From Kappaphycus alvarezii (Eukaryota > Rhodophyta > Florideophyceae > Gigartinales > Solieriaceae), in the NCBI GenBank assembly GCA_002205965.3, contig NADL03000704.1:372001-436000 (forward strand): a DNA stretch of 64,000 nucleotides, in the 5' to 3' direction. Under the pieces are notes generated by a model that was not told the origin of the DNA, ran no database searches, and was given only the letters and a program-made list of their open reading frames with translations. Position numbers and translations under genes: made by a program. Positions within the stretch are counted from its first letter, which is position 1. Each line of letters begins with the position of its first letter. Shown in pieces: positions 47,501-60,300 of the stretch.

Positions 47501-49828
47501 TTTTGTTGCTGGAATCGACTCAAAACAACTTTTTAAATGTTCATTAGTATATTGATATTTTCATGACAAATTGCACATGATAGGTTAGACCATGATTTAT
47601 CAACATAGTCCGTAATTTTCATTCATAACTCAGTTCATGTTTCGTATATAAGATGAAAAATGTAGTGAATGACTTTGACTAAAGTAATCTTGCTTTCTGA
47701 TATGAGACTAAATGTGGTAAACATATAACGGAGATATTTGCAGACTATATTACGGAAGAAAAAGTGAATCAGAGTTGGTTCTTATGTGAAAGGGAAAAGG
47801 ATATCAGAAGAGATCTTAAATAGTGTGATTAGGGTATTGAAGTTTTCGTACTTATGGACTTGAGATTAGGTACTTCAAACAAACAAGGCTTACGTAAAGC
47901 TCATTAAAAAGTTATGCAAAACTTTCACTTGGGGCTTCTAACTCGCATCTAAGACTCTCGTCCTTAAAATTTTTAATATTTTTTTAGTACAGAAAGGGAC
48001 ACCTATAGTTATAACAGCATAATTATTTTTTCGCTATCCATCCAAGATCCTAGACCTTAAACTGATTGCCCATTCATAGGAAAGTATTGAGATTACACCC
48101 ATTACAGCTACATGAAAAATAAAAAGAGTCCAAAGGCCCTTACCATACTTCTATTATTAGTTTTGCCATTTTATTTTCAAAAATATTTTTTGCACAGTTG
48201 ATATATTTTTCTAAAATACTGAAATTTATGAACATAACTTAAGACTATTATTTCGTTTAAATTATCCAAAGATTAAAGGCGAAATCATTTCAATAAAAGA
48301 GATTTTTGATGAGTATAAACCATGTCAGTAGGGCTGTTTTTACATAAAACGAAACATTATTACAAAAATAAAACCAAAGGTAGACTAAAACGTACCAATT
48401 CCGAAATTTCAGACAATTTTATATTTTAAAGCCATGTGAAATAACTGCAAGTATGTTTTTTTTATATGTCAATAAATAGATAATTCATCAGTTACATGCT
48501 ATTATATTTTGTATAGAGAGAAAGGCGTTAATATGAAATGAGGATTCTAGTCAATTTTAGCATCAGTTTCATCAATTTTTATGTTTTAGATTATCTTCAT
48601 CATATTCTTTTATTTGATATGATCGCCGCTGTTGTCTTTTCCCATAAATTTTTTGATAAGCAAAGTGCAGTGGATCGGATCTTAAAAAATCAGTCGGTTG
48701 CAAATTATTTAGTTGGATAGTAAATAATATTCTTAGTTCTTACTTATTTGCATCAGAGATATGAATAAGTATGTGTATTTAGTTTTATACATAAAAAGGT
48801 TTAACTGTGCTGTACAGTGGTTTTCATACTATGTGACCCTGCCCGGGAGGGTACTTTACTCAGCCCAGAAGGTATTATTATGTCTATTAGTGCACTTTAG
48901 GAAGTCCACTGATGCGTTGTAGCAACCTGGTGGGATCAGCAACTACTCAGTTGGCGTACACTACCCATTAGTAGGATTGGAGACTGGGCTCGCAACTGGA
49001 GGCCACAGTACCGTGCACACAACGGGTGGCCCATTCTGTAAGGTTTAGAATCAGGGGTCCCACGAGTGTTAAAGTGGCATTTAAAGTAGGACCACAGTAG
49101 TGCACCTGATAATTCAATTCCTGTACAGGTTAATTATCCCTACCAGTGACCAAGTGAATAGGAATCATTCCGTGTCCACCTTTAGTGGGACCAACTCTGA
49201 CTACAGTACTGTAGCCACCAAGTCGCACACGCTTACTTTGTTTCCCTCCATGTCAATTAGTTCACCACCCGCCCATTGCGCTCCTCAGCATTGTTTATTT
49301 TCTTGGTCCGCTATCCCTTTAGGTAATACTTCTCCGTTCATTTTGCCCTGCTATAGCAAAATTTCATCACGTAGGAACCATTTAAGTATTATTATCCTCT
49401 AATTTGGACAGAAAGAAAACAGCCATACCAGATAATATTGCATAAATTTTCATATAATATCATTCCCTCTTTTCGAGGCCCGTAATCTTTTATCCATATA
49501 TTATGTTTTGGAGTTGGTTCTAGATATTGAATAAAGATAAGAATTTTTTCCATCCTATTCACCTTAAAAGACTAGCCTAGTTCGCTTGATATACTACATG
49601 AGTAAAAGTCAGCTCAGAATTTCGTGATTGGTAGAAGGAAAGTAATCTTTACTTTATAAAATATTATGTTGCTCGAAACCGCAATCCGAGAACAAACTGA
49701 GAGTTTAGGAATTACGCAGTAGGATTTCAGAAATAGGTTGTGTCTAATTACCCTGCGAAGATATAGTGAAAAGAAATAGGCACAAATTTACAGAAATCCA
49801 TTTGTTTTGATTTACGCACGCATGATCC
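44521..49828. other. AT-rich DNA with no supported gene
   Basis: No frame above about 100 codons and no recognised domain. The lower part may hold the Gag and 5' LTR of gypsy 2, unreadable. Around 48,820-49,400 the sequence becomes less AT-rich, with repeated GGTGGGATC/GTGGGACC-like words, but shows no coding pattern I recognise. ACACCCCAAG near 46,263 resembles a family tail only weakly. Confidence 0.45.
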
Positions 49829-51008
49829 GTGAGTATATGCCCGCAAGCCCTCGTACCCCTCAGTCCCCGCGGCACGCACACAATGGGTCTCGGACGACAG
49901 GGAGACCACACGCGGCGTACCAGACACCATGCACGCTGCATGGAGCGTACCACGGGCACACACTGTCTCGATAAGAGATGTGTATTTAAACGAGGGCCAT
50001 ACCTTCGTGCACGGTTATACTATCCATGAAAAGCAAAGAGCGGGAATGGAATGACTGCGCGTTGGTTTCCAGAGGTGAGGGCGATGGCATGCGTGGTGTC
50101 GAGGCGAGGCGTTGTTACGGTATGCGAATGTACCGTTTGCAGGGTTGTTGTGGCCGTTGAATGGAAGGGATGACGGGACCGGAGTTGCCTGCGTTGTATG
50201 GGGGGGGGTAATGAGGGTGTATTTGAGGTTGTGTTGTTTTCGCATGGGTTTGGGGGATTTGTTGGGGGTATTGTAGTGTGTATTGTGAGGTTGCGAGTTG
50301 GGGCTATGTGGTTGTAGCGGTGGAGCATGCGCATGGGAGTGCTGTGAGGGGCGGTTGAAGGGTGGGGAGGTGGTGGAGTATGTGCGGGATAATTCTGTGG
50401 TGCATGGGGTGGAGTTTCGGCAAGGGAAGTTGGGGGTGAAATTGTGTGATTTGAGGGCTGGGTTGGAGGGGGTGAGGGGGATGGGTCGGGTGGTGGGGGA
50501 GGGATTTAGGTTGCATGGGTGGGGGGCGGATTGGTGAGGTTGTGTGGTTGATGGGACATTCGTTTGAGAGGGCGAGTGTTTTGGAGTTGGCGGGGGTGTT
50601 GGGGAGCAAGTGAAGGGTGTGTGTTTTTGGATGCGTGGGTGGAAGTGCTTGGGGCGGAGAGGGTGAGGGAATTGATGGGGGGTGTAATGTGTTCTTTGCG
50701 GACCAGGGGGCGGGGATGAGGGGGGGTGTGCGGTTGAGGAAGGGGTTGACAAAGGTGGGCGGGTTTGGCAGGGATGGGGTGGCCGTGGTGGGAGGTAGGC
50801 ATCAGAATGCGTCGAAATTTCCACTAAGAGTGCCGTGGATTGTTGGCAGGGCGATGGGGATGACCGAGAGGGCAGAGATCCGTTGGTTTTGTTGCAGAGG
50901 CAGAATCAAGCTTCCTAACAAGATCTTGGGCCGAGTATCGGGAGCAAGTGCGCCGCGGCAAAGTACAAGGGGTTGTACTGGCCGAATTGGGCGATGCACG
51001 TGTGCTCA
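49829..51008 (+). pseudogene. Platelet-activating-factor acetylhydrolase-like gene, frame-broken
   Basis: An alpha/beta-hydrolase of the PAF-acetylhydrolase (lipase class II) family can be read in pieces on the plus strand. N-terminal: GPYLRARLYYP (about 49,997-50,029). Oxyanion-hole strand: VVLFSHGFGGF (about 50,232). Then ASWGYVVVAVEHAHGSAVRG (about 50,290-50,345) and the nucleophile elbow LMGHSFERAS (about 50,548, Ser kept). The acid strand is CVFLDAWVEVLG (about 50,620, Asp kept), and the His region GGRHQNASKFPLRVPW (about 50,790-50,835). A C-terminal helix TRSWAEYREQVRRGKV ends at a stop at 51,006-51,008. Such enzymes hydrolyse short or oxidised acyl chains of phospholipids. The coding strand is very G-rich. 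Multiple slips and stops lie between the motifs; introns explain few of them, so decay or homopolymer indels are likelier. Confidence 0.65.
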
Positions 51009-51339
51009 TCTAACGACTGAAAGAAACGTACCTACGGTGCCATACCATACAGTACATAGTTGCTTCTTGACTTTTTTTAATCGATAGTGAACGAGTACAT
51101 TTTAGACTGTAGATTACCAAAGATATTTTGGAGGAAGTTGAAAGTGATGTCAAGTCAGCAAGATTCCCAAACCCACCATTATTTTTCAACAGTCAGAAGA
51201 TATCAGCACACATGCAAAGCCAAAGCCAAGACTCCGCCGCGGGCATATCCAGTGCACGTCCGACTGTACACGCCCCTACCCTACGAGGGTACACCCCCCC
51301 CACCCACCGCGCCTCGGAAATGTTTCACAAGATGGTGCG

Positions 51340-51990
51340 ATGGCGCCACAAATCTATCACGTGCGGTTACCGAAGGGTGCAAAACCGCCTGCGCCGACGA
51401 TAGTATCATATCTAGGGACGCATTTACCGTTTCTGCAGGATCACATTGAAGATTTATGTAAATTAGGAGCGGTGTATATGCAAGTTGATAGGGGAGATAA
51501 ACGGATGTGCGGGCGAGCGATACGAGTTGGGATGGGGATGGAGATGGGATGATGGGTTTGATGCCTGTAGGGATAGGGTGAGTGTATTTTAGGGTACATG
51601 CGAATCCGAGGAGGCATTTTGCCAGGAGGGGAGTTGGCATATTGAGGGTGATGGTGTGTGGGTGGTGGTGGCTGATAAGCCAAAGGGGTTTCCGACGGTG
51701 GCGATGACGGAGAATGGGAGGGAATGTGTTGTGAGGATGGTGGGGGACGAGTTGGGGGTGGAGAGGGTGTTTCCGACGACGAGGATTGATTTTGGCACTA
51801 GTGGGGTGGTGTTGATGGGGTTGAGTGGGAGGCTGCGGGTTGCGGAATGCGATGTTGAAGGGGGAAGGATGTGCGAATTGGTATGTGGTTGATAGTGATA
51901 GAGAGTTGTCGCGCGGAACCTCGGCCATTTCGAAGGAGTGAAGAGGGGGTGCGATCCAAAGTGGGGCAAATATCGAGCAACGTCTGAATA
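51340..51990 (+). pseudogene. RluA-type pseudouridine synthase, frame-broken
   Basis: From an ATG at 51,340 the frame reads MAPQIYHVRLPKGAKPPAPT, then YLGTHLPFLQDHIEDLCKLG, an S4-like N-terminal part. After slips, VYFRVHANPRRHF (about 51,582) matches the strand before the catalytic domain of plant and algal RNA pseudouridine synthases. VWVVVADKPKGFPTVA (about 51,655) is the V-x-D/N-K-P-x-G motif, and TTRIDFGTSGVVLM (about 51,775) the R-L/I-D-x-x-T-S-G active-site loop with its Asp. Sequence after about 51,892 is not readable as the usual C-terminal half. These enzymes isomerise uridine to pseudouridine in rRNA or tRNA. It follows the PAF-acetylhydrolase-like gene by about 330 bp on the same strand and shares its G-rich sense strand. 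Confidence 0.65.
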
Positions 51991-54900
51991 CAATCCCAGT
52001 GAGCTCTTGATAACCCGTCACATTCGACGTCACTGGCTTTTTAGAAAAGTACTAATGAGAACTAACATTTCGTGAATTGACACGCGATGAGGTTATTTAC
52101 TCAAGAGTCGGGCCAACCTGTGCCAAGCTATGTAACTTCGACGTTGAATTTCCAAATGTAAGAGATATAGCTCCCACGGTGGAAAGTTTCGGTGTTAGAT
52201 GCAGAAATCTTCATATTTCAAAAAAAATTGGGTACATCACAAAATTAAGGGAAATCATTTTTGTTAAGGCTCGTACAAAATTTTAGCTACTTTTATAGTT
52301 CAGGTACTACAAATAAATGAAACTGTACGATTTAATGTATATCTAGATACATGACTTTCATCTGTCTAAAAATAATCTACATACACATTATTGGATAGTA
52401 TCCTAGAGACATTGTCAAAATGTCAATTTTAGTGAAAAAATATCAAAATTGGAAATTTCGATTCAAAAAATGCTGCTCGTTCTATAAGCCAATAATATGA
52501 GTGCATTAAATTATTAAATGTGTTTGATGTATTTATGTACTACCTAGAACTCAAATGCGCTTGTGTGTCAAATGTTACACTTTATGGCTACGAATAATAT
52601 AGTTTTGGGTTCATCCTAGATAGATTTTGTTTCACACGTTCCATGTGTTTGGAAATCACTTTTGTGAAGAGGATGTGAAAGAGATGGACAGAGAAATAAA
52701 AGGAAAGTAGATGATTGGAGACAAATCAGGAATATAGAAAGCGCGCGGGTATGATTGGAGAAGTAATTGAAGGATTTGAGTAAAGATAAGACGTGGATTT
52801 GAATAAAATACGAGACCAGAAAGTCTTCGTAAATTACGATTATGTCATTCAAGAGGCGTATTCGTTCAAATATAAGGTGCAGTTGTAATTGAAGTACTTT
52901 ACAGCTATCTAGTTGGTACTAAGGTATTTAAAATATCAAGTTTACGTAAAATTTGGTCTTAAGTTTAATTACAACCATTTCAACCTATATTTCAGGATAC
53001 TTTGTAATTTTTTTAGAATGTATGAAAGCCCAACTATTGAAACTAATCATAAAATTGAAAACTTTCTCATTCAATCATATAATTTGCGCTGCTAAAAGCC
53101 GCTTACTATATCATATTTCCCTTAAGGGATATTTTGAAGGTATGAAAGAAGGGGAAATGTGACACCAAATTTTTTTCGCACCAAATGTGCGAAGAATCAT
53201 CTCCATTTCATTTAGGAATATCAAAATGATTCCGAGATCGGTAGAGCGAGATGCGATTTGAAACTCTCCAGACTAGTGGCCTAACTTATATATCATACCT
53301 AAGAGAATTAAAAGGACCCATTACGTCTTTAATATCTTGAATTGAATGCGTTGGGTAGGTAGGGAATGAAGGAAGATGAAAATATATTTAAAATATTTTT
53401 TATGTCATCTAACACAAATAGGATTAATTTCAATATAGATTTTCCCTTCAGAACAGGTTTTAGGATACTACAAGTAGAGGTTCCAAAGAAATTGGTCGTT
53501 AAACCTATCAAAAATGAAGTTTTTATTTCATTAATGACTATGTACTCAATTTTAAAAACATTTGTTCCGTTAAGAGTCGAAAAGCATTCGAATTCATCAA
53601 TATTAAGAGAAATATAATATTTTTTGTTACTACTGTACTATTCGTTGCAGTAACCCTCGCTACATACTAAAGTGCTGATTAACTTCAGAAAAATAGAGAT
53701 CGAAACTTTTGATTAAAAATGATCATTCAGACTTCCAAAAAAAGAATACTTTGATGGAAAAACCAAGTAGTTTGTAATATAACTCTACTCTTAATTCAAT
53801 GCCAGTGTGGATTATACCAGTGAAATGACGTCAATACTGGCACAAAAGATGTGCTATTTTTGAAGCGAAACAGGACATATAACACGCTAGATATCACCTA
53901 GGATGCCGAAAAGTTTCCATAGCATTTCTCAAAATGCAAATATTACCTCCTGATCCACATTTATGGACACTAAGCCATGGATTAAGTAAGAAAATGTCAG
54001 CAGTTTCGCAATACAAAAAGCTTCGAAAATTTCACTAAGAGATCTATTTAGTATGCGCATCGGAAAACCAAAATTAAAGTATTGGAGGTAAAAAGGATGG
54101 AGATGCCGTTCTGTAAATATTTTAGGGCAAAGCACCACGCTGTCTAATTATGTAGGCAAAATGCTGTGTATAGCATGCAATTTTTTCGAACAGGTCCATA
54201 ATTACATGAAAAAGAGATAATTTTATTTCAATGTTAAGTCAGTGGGCTAAGCAGACTCAAAATAGCAAAGTATGAGCCGATTCCCGCAACAACAGAAAAA
54301 AGGAAGAAAGTTATACTACCGAAATCATTGAAAATCAGCAGGGCTTTTGTTCAAAAACTGTCTCTCACAAGATTAGATCTTATAAAATATAGGTAAACAT
54401 ACGCAAATTGCTCCTTCTAAGTAATATACGGAGATCAATGTTTAGCAATCTTTAAAACAAATTCATTTTTTTTGCTTTTGTTTGATGTTTCAATTTGTGC
54501 AACACAAAAAAATCACCGCTATCATTCCAAATCTCTCTTGGTATTGGATATACTTCGACACAATCTCATCAATTACTTTTCCAGCAACTACAATATTACT
54601 TATTACTCGCTAATGGCGCCTATATCAATTTTTACTTCTAAATTTTCGTTATATTCAACCTATATGGCCATTAATCGGGGATGAAATACTAAGGTAGATA
54701 TTTTAACACAATATATACTTATGAGATATACCTTTTTCAACTCAAACCGGAAGAGGCTGCATGATCATTTGAACAAATCCATATATTTTTGAATACTGTA
54801 TTTGGGAACGCTGGATATGACTCGTTGAGAAAACATGATTCTGGTGCTATCTGTCTGAAGAAATTTATTCTCCGATCTGTTACAGATATTTATATGAAAT

Positions 54901-56929
54901 ACTCATGGGTAAAATATTGTCCTGGACTAGGAAAAAAATACCTACACGTACAGATATAGTCACTTATTTGTGTAACCTCTAACATCAAGCCTAATATCGC
55001 AACTAAAACCTTTGGTCAATTCTACCACTCGCGGCCGACTTTAAGCACCAGAATAGAGTATGTGGACCACAACAGAACTACTCAATCATGCATTTAGACG
55101 ATTCGCCAGATTGTGACAACATCATGTACCATTTTTTCCGAGGAAGCGTAAATAAATAATGTAAGTCATACTGATAGCTACATGACAGTTTTTTGACCCC
55201 ACTCCTGAAGGATCTATCGGGAGTTATACCTCCTTAATGGATCTATCGGTATTATTATGATTCCAAGGCCTAGTACGAAATCTCTTGAAGAACGCCCTAT
55301 ATAATCTTTTCCAAAGCATTCAACGATCATTTTCCCCAACAAAGCGCTTTGCGATAATTTTACAGTTCAATACTTCATTTTGAGAAAAAATAACTTTTAT
55401 CCAAGGTATATGGGGTTCTTTTAACTTTTTTCTACCTTATTGCATCTGCATTGACCTATAGTATCACTATAAGTATATAATACCGTTAAATTCAAACAAA
55501 AAATTTTGCGCACTGCTTTGGCCAGCTTCACCCACTCAGGTAATTTTGTATGCTCGGTTTCAAAGGACGAAGAGCTACCGATTCCTTTTCTTAGATTTCT
55601 ATATGAACGAAGTCCCATTCAAAACCAATAAACATCCTTTTTTTGATTTGTGTTTCATGACACTATGCTTAATCTGTATTACCGTATACAATCACTTCAG
55701 AGTGCTCATCATTATTAGTCGAATCCGTTTGCAGCCCTAGCTCAACAGTACCTTTTGCGTATTTTAAAATTATTTCTACTATTTATGAATCATGTTCGCT
55801 AGAATGAATGCCCTTGAGGTCGATTATTTCAACTGCTACGCAAATTTATGACCTCTTACAGGTCGCTACGAAATTTTCAGCTCCGATTTAAATCCAGTAT
55901 TCATGTTTGCTTACCTATTTTAGCTCTCATGAGATTCTTTTCCTTATATTTAATAATGAGGGATTTTCAACCTTTCTGACCGTTGCATCCCAGGTCTCTG
56001 CAGGTGAACCCTGACAAAGCAGTAATCTTGCAGACATAATCCGTACTTGTGCCATAAATTCAACTTCAAGGAACTAAATCGTTGTAATGGTCTATTTCCT
56101 CAAAATTACGGCTTATCATCTTCTTCAACATGTACAAAGAATATATCAATAGGCTAATTCCGAGTATATTATCAATGTAAAAAAAATCGATACTTCTCTG
56201 CCTTCGATTATAGCCCGAATGAAACAGTTTTTCCACTCAATTTTATGAAACTGAAGGAGAGAGCACACCGTCTCTAAACACTTTAGCCAGTTCTCAGCGA
56301 CTTTATGTAAAAATTACAGTGTTTTGAGTATCTTCAAGAACGGTCCTGGTCTAAAATCAGTATTGATAACTTGAGGAGGATTACAAAATATCTTTCTACT
56401 CGCGTCTAGTGTGTAATTGCGTTTTCATATCAAGATAGTTGAAGGAGCACCCCCGCGCGCGCAGGAAGTGAAACCGAAAGTAATACAGTACAAAAATCAA
56501 CTACCGGACAATAAATATCATATACATGTCCCTGTGAAATTTACTGATGATAAGCATGGGCACACACCTATTTCTCAACCGTTCTAACAGAATTACCCTT
56601 TAACTAAAATCTTTTTTCTATGAAAATGAAATTCGAGTCATTTTAAGTGGGTTTCACGTCCAATGTGCCCTCAGATCACATGATTTCATCCCTACATTGA
56701 TGGAGTCCCTGTTGCAAATAACTCTCTGAGCTTACATGGTTGGGCTGGATGTTTTAAGGATTGTTTCCAAAAGCCCCGTCAATCATTCAAACTTCCGGAG
56801 CTGAGTCCATAGAAAGCTCATGTGGGATAAACCACCCCAATCCTTCTTCGGCTGGCTGTAACAAAATGCAGTTGTGGTTGCACCGTCATCATTTCCTTGA
56901 TTCACTTAGTACTTAAGCTGAAACGTCTT
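51991..56929. other. AT-rich DNA with no supported gene
   Basis: Only short frames, none with a recognised domain. A 69-codon frame at 52,077-52,286 follows the pseudouridine synthase remnant but shows no resemblance to its C-terminus. Confidence 0.45.
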
Positions 56930-57050
56930 GTGGTGTTATTCCCGTCCATGCTTCAATCTGCTGTGGTAAGTTGCCCAGGTTACAGAGTCTCTCCAACCAG
57001 TTAAACACTTGAAATGCTTGTCTCTTCGTTCCCACTGTAGAAAAATATAT
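56930..57050 (-). other. Short coherent minus-strand open segment
   Basis: On the minus strand a frame reads VGTKRQAFQVFNWLERLCNL, then QIEAWTGITPQDVSA before a stop. It is preceded by TTTTCTACAG, which looks like a 3' splice site. A matching CATGGACGGG (EAWTG-like) occurs again near 57,785-57,800. It might be a host exon or part of the nearby decayed copia; the family is not recognised. Confidence 0.25.
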
Positions 57051-57190
57051 ATCTTTACTGAAATGAACATTGCGCGCAAGAACAAAACGCCCTTCTTAAA
57101 TTATACGGACCGTATAGTTATTTTTTACCAAAAATCAGTAATATTTCACTCTTCGCTTTAGGTTGTAGTTAATTCTTACCCTTACAAGCG

Positions 57191-57394
57191 TTATTTATCC
57201 CTACCTAATAGCAGAAAACTAGAAAATTTCCGACGTTTGGTTTCTTGACATTTAATGCTCAGAATAATGTTTTCCCTTAATGTTCTTTGTTCCGTCACCG
57301 TTTTGTTCCATACAATGGCTGCAGTGATAACGGTCGCGCCACAAAACGTACTCGGCAGACCTCTATGAATCAATACAATTCTTTTGGTCTCCAT
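57191..57394 (-). pseudogene. Decayed copia integrase fragment
   Basis: Minus-strand METKRIVLIHRGLPSTFCGA, then TVITAAIVWNK, lines up with copia 1 integrase RSMLHHKGLPKHFWAEALST, then AVYVLNRV: helix, GLP, F-x2-A, T-A-x2-V-x-N. Downstream residues no longer match. No flanking LTR or other copia domain was read. This is another old retroelement in the AT-rich flank. Confidence 0.55.
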
Positions 57395-60300
57395 AACAGT
57401 CCTATTAAGATTTTACTTGACTCCATTGTGTTCTTATGAACACAGATCGTAATACTCCGTGAAATTAACAGCTCTTCATGCTATTTTAGGAGGTCTACGT
57501 ACATCCTCTCGTACAACGAGAGGGACTGTATATGCCGCAGTCTTACCACAAAAATTCAAAATCCTTTCCAATTTGGCTGTGGTAAGCTGATAACGAGATA
57601 GGACATCTGATGTGTTCTCAATTAACCTTAAGTACTGATAAATGGCGTATTTTCATCCTCAAATGAAGCAAAGGAGCGGTTTCGCTTCATTAGTTCAACA
57701 TCCTTACGATAACATACATCGATGAAAATTAATTCCCTGGAAGCTAAAAGCATACACACGTTGGGCCAAAATGTGAGCTTTTTTCCCCCGTCCATGCCTC
57801 AAGGTGTGTGTTAGACCTTACAAAGGGCGTTTACATGCAATTTCAATCCATTCGCTGTATGCTTTCAAGAAAATTAACAAATCATTGTCTTTGTTCCATG
57901 TGAGAACTCTAAATGCCACAAGTCAAAATCAATTGCACGTTCTTTTTCCTTGTTATTATTTCCAGACATCAAATATTCATTACAACTTATGTGTAATTTT
58001 CTGGATTTAACTAGTAGATATTATGATTGCCACCCGCAATGTTTCTTATTTGGATTTCAAAAGATATTTCATGCCTCTTTGCATTCGATTTCGGGGTAGA
58101 GAGCGGGTTGCTTTCCAGAGATGGGGTATGCAAAGCACTCTTAAGTTTATAATATGTCACCACAAAGATTCTCCTACAATGAGGATAAATAAGGAACCCA
58201 TTTCAGGTGCAGTCATGTAATCTCCATATGACATTTTACCACTAGATACTTGACACTTCTTTAACCTCGAGAATGATTCCTTGAATTTGAAAATATTGGA
58301 ACTTATACAAGAGTTACTCACAATTTGTTGCGGTTACTCCTTTCTACGTGCACTTAAATTGCCAACGGAACATCAAGGCTAGCTTTCTTTTTCGGTATTG
58401 GTTTTGAAAAATTCAGAGCTCTATTCTTTTGTAGTCGGCAATCCTTCCTATAATTCCCTTTCTTCCGAAAATTATAGCGAAGTCCATTTATTCTCAATCC
58501 CAGTGCCTTATATGCTTTTGATTATGAGATGGTCGCCTGATCTTGGTCACCTGTCTGTAGCCTTCTGCTGCTCTACTCCTCCAATAGCCTCACCGTGGTT
58601 TTTCCTATATGAACTACTCACACTTCATAGTTTGAATAGCCCCATTGACTGACAAATACGGCGAGCTTGCTTTGTGCAAAAAGCTTGAAAACAAAGTACA
58701 CACTTGAATGAATGGACAAACTGATTTTCCAATAGTCTCCAGTCGGAGTAAACATAGAATATAGTTTTTCTATATGTTCAGGCATGACATAAATTTATTG
58801 TAGCGAACAAAGAAGAGTTTTTTCCCGAATATAGACCCCGTATTGGGAAAAATTCCATACCTTTCCTTTCACTTCAAGTACACTATGAATGGAATCTTCC
58901 GCTCCCAAATCTTTGCATTTATGTCACTAGAGGGTTTACGCCTTATCAAGTTCCGTACAAGATTCACAGAGACGTCGTGACAAGTTTACCACAAAACAGT
59001 TAATGCACAAATATAAAATCTATTTATGCAGCATAAATTTAGGGTACCATTATGTGTGCTGAAGCGTCAACCTTGCCGACTGTAGTACTCTATCGAAATC
59101 TAAGGGCATTCATGTAGAGACAGGAGGACTTCCACATCGGAGAAATCCTATTGGCGAAGTCCTGAGCATACCAGTTCCATAATCTCAATGTTGATAGCGG
59201 AAGGGAAGTAAAACTATTCCCAGGACACTGTTATCGAATTACTTCGGCGAAGGAAATGTTCTTGCCAAGAATGGAATTATAAAAGGGCTTTTGTGGGCAT
59301 TTCAAAACGGAAAAGGAGGCAAGAGGGTGTCAAGTAATGGATGGAAGTTACGTCATAGTAGTCAAAACGCCTGTTTTATTAAAGCGATTTGGTCTCTAGG
59401 TGAGCTGCATAGAGGATTTATTAGTGCTCGAAGACATGGTACCAGGCAGGTTTGAGAGGCCCGCGGAAAACAACTGTGTTTTTTTAGCTCCCTTTTTAAC
59501 TCATTCTTGGTTCTATTCTGTAATGATTGTTTAGAATTTCAAGTTTTACTAAATGTTCTATCCATATCAGCTTTACGTTCCCTGGAGCATACTTTTGGTC
59601 TAATGTATTCAAGACTGTTGTTCATCACTCTTCTAACTTGGGGACATTTAATGGTATTAAACTATGATCATATAAGGCATGGATCTTTTTTCCTCGACCA
59701 GTCAATATGTGAGCGCAAGCAAGGTAATGGAGATATAGCTACGTATAATCTCTTAGATTCAGAACTATTCTTTACCGTTCATAGTCTTTTCTTTCTTTTC
59801 TATAAGTCTAGTTTGAAAATTCTAGTAAATTCTTCTGTTATTAATAGATCACATTTTCCAGGCGTCAAAGCGATGCTTTCTTTACGATAAGACACATAAA
59901 TCCCAAATATTTGGGTTTAGATGTGATTTGAACGGTAAGATGCGAGCGCTACTTATCAGATAATTTTGTACAATTCGAAGAGTTTATGAAATTCATCAGT
60001 CGTACAATTCTCGAGTCTGGAGAAAAATTTGCGAGAAATATTTATCTTTGGACTGTTTTGAATAAGTAATTAATACCAACTCTATTCACACTACGGTATT
60101 GAGCAATAAATGCAATGTTTTCCTTGCTCTTTTTGTAAAATCAGCTCGTAAAGTTATCTAATTATCCCTATCGATATATTAATCAAACAGTTTTAAATCG
60201 CAGGCATTTAAAAAGCCTAAACCTCGTAGTATTGTGCTTTTAATTTCTTAAAATGGATCCTTAGACCCATATACTTATAAAAAGATAAAAGAGTTTTATA

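Noticed and set aside
50015..50824. A 269-codon minus-strand frame rich in Pro, His, Thr and Ser
   Set aside because: It lies opposite the G-rich PAF-acetylhydrolase-like sequence, whose catalytic motifs read on the plus strand. The Pro/His/Thr content is the expected antisense of G-rich codons.
51281..52033. A 250-codon minus-strand frame
   Set aside because: Antisense of the pseudouridine synthase remnant; the plus strand carries the D-K-P-x-G and R-x-D-x-x-T-S-G motifs.
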